Below are positions 51,884 to 59,146 of a stretch of DNA of 62,459 nt, piece after piece; the stretch's first letter is position 1, and each line of letters starts with the position of its first letter. The stretch comes from Microbacterium sp. B35-30 (GTDB lineage Bacteria; Actinomycetota; Actinomycetes; Actinomycetales; Microbacteriaceae), in NCBI RefSeq assembly GCF_010634855.1, contig NZ_MWLQ01000032.1, positions 1 to 62,459 of the forward strand, given 5' to 3'. Below the pieces are notes generated by a model that saw only the letters and a program-made list of their open reading frames with translations, was not told where the DNA came from and made no database searches. The position numbers and the translations under genes are program-made.

Positions 51884-53041
51884 ATGGAGTTCCCCGAAGG
51901 GTTCCTGTGGGGTGCGTCGACCGCGGCGCACCAGATCGAGGGCGGCAACGTCAACTCGGACTGGTGGCAGCGGGAGTGGGGGCACCTCCCGGGGCCACCG
52001 GTCGAGGCGCCGTCGGGCGACGCGGCCGACAGCTACCACCGCTACCCCGAGGACATGGCGCTGCTCGCCGACGCGGGCCTGGCCGCCTACCGCTTCAGCA
52101 TCGAGTGGGCGCGGATCGAGCCGGAGAAGGGCTGGGTCTCACGCGCGGCGATCGACCACTACCGCCGCATGGTGGCGACGGCACGCGACCTCGGCCTCGA
52201 GCCGGTGATCACCCTCCATCACTTCACCAATCCGGCCTGGCTCGCCCGGGAGGGCGGATGGCTGACGGATGCTTCGGTCGATGCGTTCCGGCGCTATGTC
52301 GAGGCCGCCCTTCCCGTGCTCGAGGACGTCGAGCTCGTCTGCACCATCAACGAGCCGAACATGGTCTCGGTGCTGGCCGACCCGGAGGTGGGCTTCCCGT
52401 CGATCGGCCTGCCGCCCGGCGTTCCGGACGTGACGGACCGGCTGATCGCCGCGCATCGGGGCGCGCTCGAGCTCGTCCGGTCGGCGGGTGCACGGGCGGG
52501 CTGGTCCGTCGCGACCCAGGCCTATCAGCCGGAGCCCGGCGCCGAGCAGGTCGCGGCGGACTACGGCCGGTCGCGCGAGGACGTCTTTCTCGACGCCGCG
52601 GAGGGCGACGACTGGATCGGCGTGCAGGCGTACACGCGCACGAAGATCGGGCAGGGCGGCCCGCTCCCGATCCCCGACGACGCGGAGCGCACCCTCACCG
52701 GGTGGGAGTACTTCCCCCCGGCGGTCGGCGACGGCATCCGCAACGCCTGGGCCCGGGCGAAAGCCCCGGTGTACATCACCGAGAACGGCATCGCCACGGC
52801 TGACGACGCCCGCCGCATCGACTACACCACCGGGGCGCTCGAGGCGGTGCGGGAGTGCATCGCCGAGGGCATCGACGTTCAGGGGTATCTGCACTGGAGC
52901 GCCCTCGACAACTATGAGTGGGGCAGCTTCCGACCGACGTTCGGGCTGATCGGCTGGGACCCCGAGACATTCGAGCGCCGGCCGAAGGCGAGCCTCGCGT
53001 GGCTCGGTCGGGTGGCGCGCGCGAACGGACTGCCCGCCTGA
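51884..53041 (+). CDS. GH1 family beta-glucosidase (compact form)
   Basis: 385 residues from the ATG at 51884, shorter than the usual 440-480. The start FPEGFLWGASTAAHQIEGGNVNSDWW is canonical. The acid/base Glu is E157 in CTINEPN and the nucleophile is E300 in YITENG; LHWSALDNYEWGSF follows. It has no signal peptide, so it acts on imported glucosides. It is the last gene of the ABC operon. The missing length seems to come from loops between barrel strands. Confidence 0.92.
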   Translation: MEFPEGFLWGASTAAHQIEGGNVNSDWWQREWGHLPGPPVEAPSGDAADSYHRYPEDMALLADAGLAAYRFSIEWARIEPEKGWVSRAAIDHYRRMVATARDLGLEPVITLHHFTNPAWLAREGGWLTDASVDAFRRYVEAALPVLEDVELVCTINEPNMVSVLADPEVGFPSIGLPPGVPDVTDRLIAAHRGALELVRSAGARAGWSVATQAYQPEPGAEQVAADYGRSREDVFLDAAEGDDWIGVQAYTRTKIGQGGPLPIPDDAERTLTGWEYFPPAVGDGIRNAWARAKAPVYITENGIATADDARRIDYTTGALEAVRECIAEGIDVQGYLHWSALDNYEWGSFRPTFGLIGWDPETFERRPKASLAWLGRVARANGLPA

Positions 53042-53073
53042 CCCGCGAGCCCGCTCCCGGGGATGCGCGGTCG

Positions 53074-53155
53074 GGTGTTCGCAGCTCAGGCAGGATGCCA
53101 CCCGGCTGCGGGGGCCGAGACGCCGCGCCCTACGGCTGCCTGAGTTGCGAACACC
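53074..53155. repeat. Long inverted repeat between convergent genes
   Basis: 19-base arms GGTGTTCGCAGCTCAGGCA (53074-53092) and its near complement (53137-53155) enclose 44 bases. The single mismatch gives a G-U pair in plus-strand RNA, as in the element at 28415-28491. It lies between the GH1 stop and the end of the minus-strand tetR gene and may terminate both. Confidence 0.7.
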
Positions 53156-53185
53156 TGCGGCGGTGCGTACAGACCGGCCGCACCG

Positions 53186-53809
53186 TCAGTCGCGTGGGAC
53201 GAGGTAGCCGCGCACGAACTCCTCGAAGAGCGGCACCATGTCGACGGACTCGTCGAGCAGCCACTGCAGCTGGATGCCGTCCATGACGGCGCTGATCAGG
53301 CGTGCCGCCAGGGCAGGGTCGACGTCGTCGCGCACCTCGCCGGCCTCCTGGCCCGCGCGCAGGAGATCCCTCGCGCGCTGAGCCGTTGAGCGATACCGGT
53401 CGGCGAATTGCTCGTGCGAAGGATGCTCCGAGTCGGTGGCCTCGGCCGACACGATGGCGTACAGCGAGGTGAGCCCGCGCGTGGTCTTGTTGTACGCCAC
53501 CACCCGTTCGGCCTGCTGGAGGAGCGTGTGCTCGGCGGGGTCGCCCGCGGCGGCACGCACCTTCTCGTCGCGCTGGCGCAGCACCTCGGCGAACAGCTCC
53601 TCCTTGTCGGCGAAGTGGTGCATCAGCCCGGCAGGCGTGAGCCCTACCCGCTTGGCGATCTCGCGCAGGGATCCGCTGTGGAACCCGGTGCGGGAGAACA
53701 CCGCCAGCGCCTCGTCGACGATGGCCTGCCGGCGTGCCTGCCCCTTGGCATAGCTGCCGCGCGGGCCGCGCGGCGCCGCCTTGTCGACCTGCTCGTCCGC
53801 GGTCACCAT
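53186..53809 (-). CDS. TetR family regulator of the glucan locus (proposed)
   Basis: 207 residues from the ATG at 53809. A GTG at 53806 has better spacing from GGGAGG, and an ATG at 53836 is also in frame. The helix-turn-helix is ALAVFSRTGFHSGSLREIAKRVGLTPAGLMHHFADKEELFAEVL. The C-terminus (PALAARLISAVMDGIQLQWLLDESVDMVPLFEEFVRGYL) is typical. It is encoded between the two arms of the locus, and both arms carry the same ACCT-N10-AGGT sites, so it is the best candidate to bind them. Confidence 0.85.
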   Translation of the reverse strand: MVTADEQVDKAAPRGPRGSYAKGQARRQAIVDEALAVFSRTGFHSGSLREIAKRVGLTPAGLMHHFADKEELFAEVLRQRDEKVRAAAGDPAEHTLLQQAERVVAYNKTTRGLTSLYAIVSAEATDSEHPSHEQFADRYRSTAQRARDLLRAGQEAGEVRDDVDPALAARLISAVMDGIQLQWLLDESVDMVPLFEEFVRGYLVPRD

Positions 53810-53872
53810 TGCCTCCCGTCCGCGCCGGCGCCACACACCGGCGGGTCACTCATCGCTGCCGCGGGCGTCCGC

Positions 53873-55420
53873 TCACCACGTCGACCCGAAGTCCTGCTGG
53901 CGCATCGCGGGCCGCAGGAGCCGCTCCATGTCACGATCCACGAAGTAGTCCTTCAGCGTATCCCCGGTGAGGGCGTTGCCGATCGCCGCCATGACCATGG
54001 CCTGGTCGAGCGACAGGTATCGCTCGGCGATCGTGCCGGTGCCCGTCGCGACGGCGTCGTAGAAGCCGCCGGGGCCGTACGCGCCGAGGTCGGTCTCGAT
54101 CCGGCTGAGGTTGTCGATGGCCCCTTCCCGGTCGTACGGCAGCGCGAGGAACGCCGCGTGCGGCGTGACGACGCCGTCGCCGTACTCCGGATCGGGGTTC
54201 GTGCCGGTGCTGCAGCCGGGGTGGTCGACGTCGATGTCGGTGTGCTCGACATCCGAGAAGTACCCGTCGGAGCGCATGCCGGTGATGTCCACGCCGTATT
54301 CGGAGTAGCCGCCGAACGGGTTGCTCGCAGGCGAGAAGCCCCAATAGCCGTAGCCCGCGTCCTCCAGGCCGTGGTATTCCTGTACCGCAACCGTGATGGG
54401 GTGGTTGAGGCGCCACGAGCGCGGACCCCAGGTCGTCTCGGGCACGAGCAGGTCGGGCATGAGCGCCTCGAACATGCTGCCGCCCCAGGCCGGCACGAAC
54501 GACATGCCGGCGTAGGAATACACGCCCTCCCACACCTGGAAGCCGTCGTATGTGCGGTACTCACCCGTGGGCAGCTGCTCCTGCCAGTCCCAGTCGCAGC
54601 CCGGCGGCATCGTGCGGTGCGTGCCGTAGAGCGCGGTCGGCGGGATCTGTCCGTTGGCGATGCCGAGGTACGTCGCGATGCGGCTCTCGCTCACCGTCGT
54701 GTCGTAGTGGTGGCAGGTGTAGTACGCCGTCTCGCCGGAGCCGTTGTACATCGGCGCCGCGACGCTGCAGTCCGGGGGCGGCACCTCCCAGAACCCGCCG
54801 CGGTTGGTGCCGGCCGGCAGCGCGGGCGCGCCCTCGGGGTTGAAGAACGCCGAGAAGTCCATCGTCCGGTACAGCGCGTCCGCCTGGGCCGCGAGCGAGG
54901 GCTCCGCCTCGCGCACGATGCGCAGCGCCGAGGCGAGCCAGCCGTTGTCGACGGTGCTGAGGAACGGGTGCACCGGATCGCCGGAGTCCGGCCACGTGGT
55001 GAGCTTGGCGCCCGTTGCCGGGTCGTACCAGTTGTAGTACATGCCGCTGGCGTCGTTTCGCTCCAGCGTCTCGAGGGTGTCGAGAGTCGTCGCGATGCGG
55101 TCGCGCGCCTCGTCGGCGCCGATGATGCCGAGGTCGCGCGCCGTCACGGCCGACCAGAGGTAGCCGCCGATGTTGGTGGGAGACGTGTAGGCGCCAACGG
55201 TCTGCAGATCGCCCGTGACGTTGTCGGAGGGCAACCCCGTGGCACGGTCCGTCATGGCGGCGAGAGATGCCCAGGTGTCTTCCGCCCACCGTTGCAGCGT
55301 CTCGTTGCCGGGTCTGCCGCCGCCGTTGCCATGACCGCCGACAGCCTGGGCCGATCCGCCGACCGCCAGTCCCGCGACCACCAGTCCGGCCGCAGCCACC
55401 GTGCTCACCCATCGCTTCAT
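53873..55420 (-). CDS. Secreted PF10091 glucoamylase-like protein, GH144-like (possible endo-beta-1,2-glucanase)
   Basis: 515 residues with a classic signal peptide ending near SAQA (about residue 26), so exported without a lipid or sortase anchor. The body is the (alpha/alpha)6 barrel of the glycoamylase-like family: SPTNIGGYLWSAVTARDLGII, FLSTVDNGWLASALRIV, FVPAWGGSMFEALMPDLLVPE, WGFSPASNPFGGYSEYGVDITG and GVVTPHAAFLALPYDREGAIDNL. Characterised relatives (GH144) cut beta-1,2-glucan. Linked GH1 and oligosaccharide importer genes make glucan use likely; the linkage type is inference. A TetR-type operator lies upstream. Confidence 0.83.
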   Translation of the reverse strand: MKRWVSTVAAAGLVVAGLAVGGSAQAVGGHGNGGGRPGNETLQRWAEDTWASLAAMTDRATGLPSDNVTGDLQTVGAYTSPTNIGGYLWSAVTARDLGIIGADEARDRIATTLDTLETLERNDASGMYYNWYDPATGAKLTTWPDSGDPVHPFLSTVDNGWLASALRIVREAEPSLAAQADALYRTMDFSAFFNPEGAPALPAGTNRGGFWEVPPPDCSVAAPMYNGSGETAYYTCHHYDTTVSESRIATYLGIANGQIPPTALYGTHRTMPPGCDWDWQEQLPTGEYRTYDGFQVWEGVYSYAGMSFVPAWGGSMFEALMPDLLVPETTWGPRSWRLNHPITVAVQEYHGLEDAGYGYWGFSPASNPFGGYSEYGVDITGMRSDGYFSDVEHTDIDVDHPGCSTGTNPDPEYGDGVVTPHAAFLALPYDREGAIDNLSRIETDLGAYGPGGFYDAVATGTGTIAERYLSLDQAMVMAAIGNALTGDTLKDYFVDRDMERLLRPAMRQQDFGSTW

Positions 55421-55473
55421 CGCGCTCTCCTCGTCGAAAGCGGCTCCGTCGGACGGAACCGTCGGTGCGCAAA

Positions 55474-55496
55474 ACCTAACACGCGTCAGGTATTGG
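55474..55496. promoter_or_regulatory. Operator upstream of the secreted glucanase-like gene
   Basis: ACCTAACACGCGTCAGGT (55474-55491), continuing TATTGG, has ACCT and AGGT separated by 10 bases. The geometry is the same as at 48579-48596, with GTCAGGTATT identical in both. It lies 54 bases upstream of the start. On the minus strand it overlaps a possible -10 box TAGGTT. Confidence 0.65.
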
Positions 55497-55565
55497 CTGA
55501 ACCCCCGGCATCCGGTCTCTCATGCGCTTCTCACGGGATGCCGCTGCGCCGCGCCCGGACCGGTC

Positions 55566-57044
55566 TCAGCGCGGAGCGTGCGCCTCGAGGAACTCGTAGA
55601 CGTCGGTCGTGTCCACGCCGGGGAACGACCCGGTCGGCAGGGTCGCGAGGAGGGTGCGCGGGGTGCGCACGTTGGGCCACGACTGCTCGCGCCAGGCGGC
55701 CTCGAGCTCGGCCGGCGCGCGGCGGCAGCACGCCTCCACCGAGTGGGTCGAGACGCCGCGGTTGGGAGTGTCGCGGCCGAGGAACCACTTCGTGTCGTCG
55801 AACCGCACGCCGACGCTCACCGAGTGCGCGCCTTCGCTCGACAGCTCGACGCGCGCGGTGCACCAGTACGTGCCGTTGCCGGTGTCGGTGTACTGGTAGT
55901 ACGGGTTGAAGTGGTCGTCGACGTCGAAGACGACGCGCGAGGTCCACTTGCGGCAGCACATCTGCCCCTCGATCGCGCCCAGGCGGTCGGTCGGGAAGTT
56001 GACGTCGTCGTTCTCGTACACCTTCGTGATGACGCCCGACTCGTGCACCTTGAGGAAGTGCACCGGCAGGCCCAGGTGCACGGTCGCGAGGTTCGTGAAG
56101 CGGTGCGCGGCGGTCTCGTACGACACCGAGTAGGCGTCGCGGAGATCCTCGATCGAGATCGAGCGGTCCTTCTTCGCCTCCTGCAGGAACGGCACCGCGT
56201 GCGCCTCGGGGATCAGGAGGGCACCCGTCAGATAGTTCGTCTCCACGCGCTGGCGCAGGAAGTCGGCGTACGAGGTGGGCTCGCGGTGTCCGAGGATGCG
56301 GCTCGACAGGGCCTGCAGCACGGCCGTGCGCGGGTCGCCCTTGGTCGTGAGGCGGCTCGACAGGTACAGGCGCCCGTTCTTGATGTCGGCCACCGACCGG
56401 GTCGTCTGCGGCAGGTCGGGCACGTAATGCAGCGTGAAGCCCAGATGGGCGGCGATGTCGGATGCCGTGCGCTGCGTCAGCGGACCGCCCGGGTGGTCGA
56501 CGGCGTGGAGGATCCCCCGCGCCTGCTGCTCCAGCTCGGCGAAGTAGTTGTTCTGCGTGCGCATGAGCCTGCGCAGCGCCACGTTCGCACGGCGGGCCTC
56601 CTCCGGGGTGGCGGCCCGCTCGTCGCGAAGGCGCTCGATCTCGCCCTGCAACGCCAGCATCGCCTTCAGCGCCTCGGTCGGCACCGTCTTGCCGATGCGG
56701 AACGGCGGGATGCCGAGCGCCTGGAATGTCTGACCCCGCATCGCCCGCTCGAGCGAGATCTCGAGCGTCGCGCGCTCGTCGAGCGGTTCGGACTCGAGGA
56801 TCGCCTCGATGGACGAGCCGAGTGCCCGCGCGATCGACTGGAGCAGCGTGAGCTTCGGCTCGCGCCGGCCGTTCTCGATCATCGACAGCTGGCTGGGCGC
56901 GCGCTCGACCGCGGCGGCGAGCTCTTCGAGCGTCATACCGCGGTCGGTGCGCAGCTGCCGGATGCGGCGGCCGATGGTGAGTGGATCCACCTCTTCATCG
57001 TCGGGGACTTCACCGCGCAGCTCGGGTGTGAACGTCGTCGTCAT
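55566..57044 (-). CDS. ramB: RamB-type regulator of acetate/glyoxylate metabolism (ScfR family)
   Basis: 492 residues. The XRE helix-turn-helix is IGRRIRQLRTDRGMTLEELAAAVERAPSQLSMIENGRREPKLTLLQSIARALG. An IrrE-like middle includes TNYLTGALLIPEAHAVPFL, and the ScfR C-terminal domain contains CCRKWTSRVVFDVDDHFNPYYQYTDTGNGTYWC and VEACCRRAP. Corynebacterium and Mycobacterium RamB/RamR control aceA and aceB according to carbon source. Here it is divergent from aceB, with 309 bases between, which strongly supports the same job. Confidence 0.92.
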   Translation of the reverse strand: MTTTFTPELRGEVPDDEEVDPLTIGRRIRQLRTDRGMTLEELAAAVERAPSQLSMIENGRREPKLTLLQSIARALGSSIEAILESEPLDERATLEISLERAMRGQTFQALGIPPFRIGKTVPTEALKAMLALQGEIERLRDERAATPEEARRANVALRRLMRTQNNYFAELEQQARGILHAVDHPGGPLTQRTASDIAAHLGFTLHYVPDLPQTTRSVADIKNGRLYLSSRLTTKGDPRTAVLQALSSRILGHREPTSYADFLRQRVETNYLTGALLIPEAHAVPFLQEAKKDRSISIEDLRDAYSVSYETAAHRFTNLATVHLGLPVHFLKVHESGVITKVYENDDVNFPTDRLGAIEGQMCCRKWTSRVVFDVDDHFNPYYQYTDTGNGTYWCTARVELSSEGAHSVSVGVRFDDTKWFLGRDTPNRGVSTHSVEACCRRAPAELEAAWREQSWPNVRTPRTLLATLPTGSFPGVDTTDVYEFLEAHAPR

Positions 57045-57353
57045 GGGCCGATTCTGTCACGAAAGCAGAAATACCGGAAAACTTCACATGCTGAATCGCC
57101 GGTTCAACCCCCGAACTTCACCGCAGAGTGGGGGACACGACATACCGACGGTTGATCCAGAACGCGGATCACGGGATGCCTCCACCCGGCCCACACGCCG
57201 GGTGCGGCATCCCTCCGAGAACTACACACGTCGCTTCCCCGGTCGTTGAGCGAGGGAGCGCCAGCGACCGAGACGAAACACCTCGCACCCACCGAACACG
57301 TTTCGACTCGCAAGCTCGCTCAACGACCGGGACCGCACAGACAGGACAGGGAC
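57045..57353. promoter_or_regulatory. ramB-aceB intergenic region: candidate RamB sites and a hairpin
   Basis: No gene is seen. Near ramB, AACTTCAC occurs twice in the same direction (57080-57087 and 57114-57121), candidate RamB half-sites. A hairpin CACCCGGC-ccacac-GCCGGGTG lies at 57183-57204. From 57239 on, the region is a dispersed palindromic repeat (listed separately) that forms most of the aceB leader. Confidence 0.45.
57239..57330. repeat. Dispersed palindromic element in the aceB leader, GGTCGTTGAGCGAG family
   Basis: Perfect 16-base arms CCGGTCGTTGAGCGAG (57239-57254) and the complement (57315-57330) enclose 60 bases containing GAGACGAAAC and GTTTCGACTCG. It matches the element at 38283-38360 in sequence and layout. 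It ends 24 bases before the aceB start and would be transcribed with it. Confidence 0.78.
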
Positions 57354-59036
57354 ATGACACCTGCAACCGCCACCCCGATGCGTACGCGCACCGGCCCCAT
57401 CCCCACCCAGACCCACGAGCCGTCGATCGAGATCGCCGGCCGCATGCAGCCCAGGTACGACGAGGTCCTCACCCCCGAGGCCATCGCGTTCCTCACCGAG
57501 CTGCACCAGCGCTTCGGCGCCCGTCGGCACGACCGCCTCGCCGACCGCATGCGACGCCGCTTCGAGATCGGCAACGGGCACGACCCGCAGTTCCGCGACG
57601 ACACCCGGCACATCCGCGAGGATGCCGAGTGGACGGTCGCGGGCGCAGGTCCCGGACTCGAGGACCGCCGCGTCGAGATCACGGGCCCGACCGACCCGAA
57701 GATGACGATCAACGCTCTCAACTCCGGCGCCAAGGTGTGGCTCGCCGACCAGGAGGACGCCACCAGCCCCACCTGGAAGAACGTCATCGAAGGCCAGCTG
57801 AGCCTGCGCGACGCGATCCGCGGCGAGCTCTCGTTCACCAGCGCCGAAGGCAAGCGCTACGAGGTCACGGCCACCGAGACCCCCACCATCGTCATGCGGC
57901 CGCGCGGCTGGCACCTCCCCGAGCAGCACATCCGCTTCACCGACCGCACCGGCCGCACGATGGCCGCGTCGGGGTCGCTCGTGGACTTCGGGCTGTACTT
58001 CTTCCACAACGCCGAGCGACTGATCGCGAACGGCCGCGGGCCCTACTTCTACATCGCCAAGCTCGAGTCGAGCGAAGAGGCGAAGCTGTGGGACGACGTC
58101 TTCACCTTCAGTGAGAAGTACATCGGGATCCCGCACGGCACCATCCGGGCGACCGTGCTGATCGAGACTCTGCCGGCGGCGTTCGAGATGGAGGAGATCC
58201 TCTTCGAGCTGCGCGACCACTGCGCGGGCCTGAACGCCGGCCGCTGGGACTACATCTTCTCGATCATCAAGAACTACCGCGGCCGCGGTGCGCGCTTCGT
58301 GCTGCCCGACCGCAGCGAGGTCACGATGACCGTGCCGTTCATGCGCTCGTACACCGAGCTGCTCGTGCAGACGTGCCACAAGCGCGCAGCGTTTGCGATC
58401 GGCGGCATGAGCGCCTTCATCCCGAACCGGCGCGACCCCGAGGTGACGGCGACGGCGTTCGAGAAGGTCGCCGCCGACAAGAAGCGCGAGGCCGGCGACG
58501 GCTTCGACGGCACGTGGGTGGCCCACCCCGACCTGATCCCGGTCGCGCGGGCCGAGTTCGACGCGGTGCTGGGCGATCGCCCGAACCAGCTCGACCGTCA
58601 GCGTCCCGAGGTCCGTGTGAGCGCGGCCGACCTGATCGACGTGCACATCGGGCGTCCGGTCACGGCGGCGGGCGTGCACGCGAACGTGTCGGTGGCGATC
58701 CGCTACCTCGAGGCCTGGCTGCGGGGCCTGGGCGCAGTGGCGATCGACAACCTCATGGAGGATGCCGCGACGGCCGAGATCTCGCGCTCCCAGGTGTGGC
58801 AGTGGATCCACCAGGACCGCACCACCGACGACGGCACCGCGATCACCCGCGAGTACGTCGAGGGCCTGATCTCCCAGGTGCTGGGCGAGGTCCAGCGCCC
58901 TTCGACAGGCTCAGGGACCAGCGGCGACCGCTTCGACGACGCGGCGGAGATCTTCCGTGATGTCGCCCTCGGCCAGGACTTTCCGGCGTTCCTGACCTTG
59001 CCGGCCTACTCGCGCTTCCTGGTCGAGACCGACTGA
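57354..59036 (+). CDS. aceB: Malate synthase A
   Basis: 560 residues from the ATG at 57354 behind ACAGGACAGGGAC. A longer frame to 57246 would translate the repeat. Key segments: MTINALNSGAKVWLADQEDATSPTW, IMRPRGWHLPEQHI, FYIAKLESSEEAKLWDDVF, TIRATVLIETLPAAFEMEEI with the catalytic region, GRWDYIFSIIKN, and the C-terminal catalytic Asp in AIDNLMEDAATAEISRSQVWQW. It condenses glyoxylate and acetyl-CoA to malate. Near the C-terminus RPSTGSGTSG is encoded by a dispersed repeat inserted in frame. It is co-directional with aceA (110-base gap). Confidence 0.96.
   Translation: MTPATATPMRTRTGPIPTQTHEPSIEIAGRMQPRYDEVLTPEAIAFLTELHQRFGARRHDRLADRMRRRFEIGNGHDPQFRDDTRHIREDAEWTVAGAGPGLEDRRVEITGPTDPKMTINALNSGAKVWLADQEDATSPTWKNVIEGQLSLRDAIRGELSFTSAEGKRYEVTATETPTIVMRPRGWHLPEQHIRFTDRTGRTMAASGSLVDFGLYFFHNAERLIANGRGPYFYIAKLESSEEAKLWDDVFTFSEKYIGIPHGTIRATVLIETLPAAFEMEEILFELRDHCAGLNAGRWDYIFSIIKNYRGRGARFVLPDRSEVTMTVPFMRSYTELLVQTCHKRAAFAIGGMSAFIPNRRDPEVTATAFEKVAADKKREAGDGFDGTWVAHPDLIPVARAEFDAVLGDRPNQLDRQRPEVRVSAADLIDVHIGRPVTAAGVHANVSVAIRYLEAWLRGLGAVAIDNLMEDAATAEISRSQVWQWIHQDRTTDDGTAITREYVEGLISQVLGEVQRPSTGSGTSGDRFDDAAEIFRDVALGQDFPAFLTLPAYSRFLVETD
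58898..58920 (+). repeat. Dispersed repeat inserted in frame within aceB
   Basis: CTTCGACAGGCTCAGGGACC (58900-58919) matches the intergenic copy at 35750-35769 in 19 of 20 positions, same orientation. Inside aceB it encodes PSTGSGTS between VLGEVQ and GDRFDDAAEIF, extending a surface link without a frameshift or stop. Confidence 0.75.
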
Positions 59037-59045
59037 CGCGTCATC

Positions 59046-59120
59046 CGTGTCCCGATTTCCACCGCATATGACCGCTCGACCGGTGGAAATCGGGACACGA
59101 TGACCGCTTTTCGGGACACG
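59046..59120. repeat. Inverted-repeat element in the aceB-aceA gap, GTGTCCC family, copy 3
   Basis: Perfect 19-base arms CGTGTCCCGATTTCCACCG (59046-59064) and the complement (59081-59099) enclose 16 bases. A further half unit TTTTCGGGACACG follows (59108-59120). The hairpin sits 10 bases after the aceB stop and may set the aceB/aceA expression ratio. It shares words with the elements at 19609 and 43681. Confidence 0.75.
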
Positions 59121-59146
59121 AACACCCCTAACGCAAAGGAAAAACC

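Noticed and set aside
57246..57353. Upstream start for malate synthase giving 36 more residues
   Set aside because: That segment is the translated dispersed palindrome; the ATG at 57354 gives the usual length and has a ribosome-binding site.
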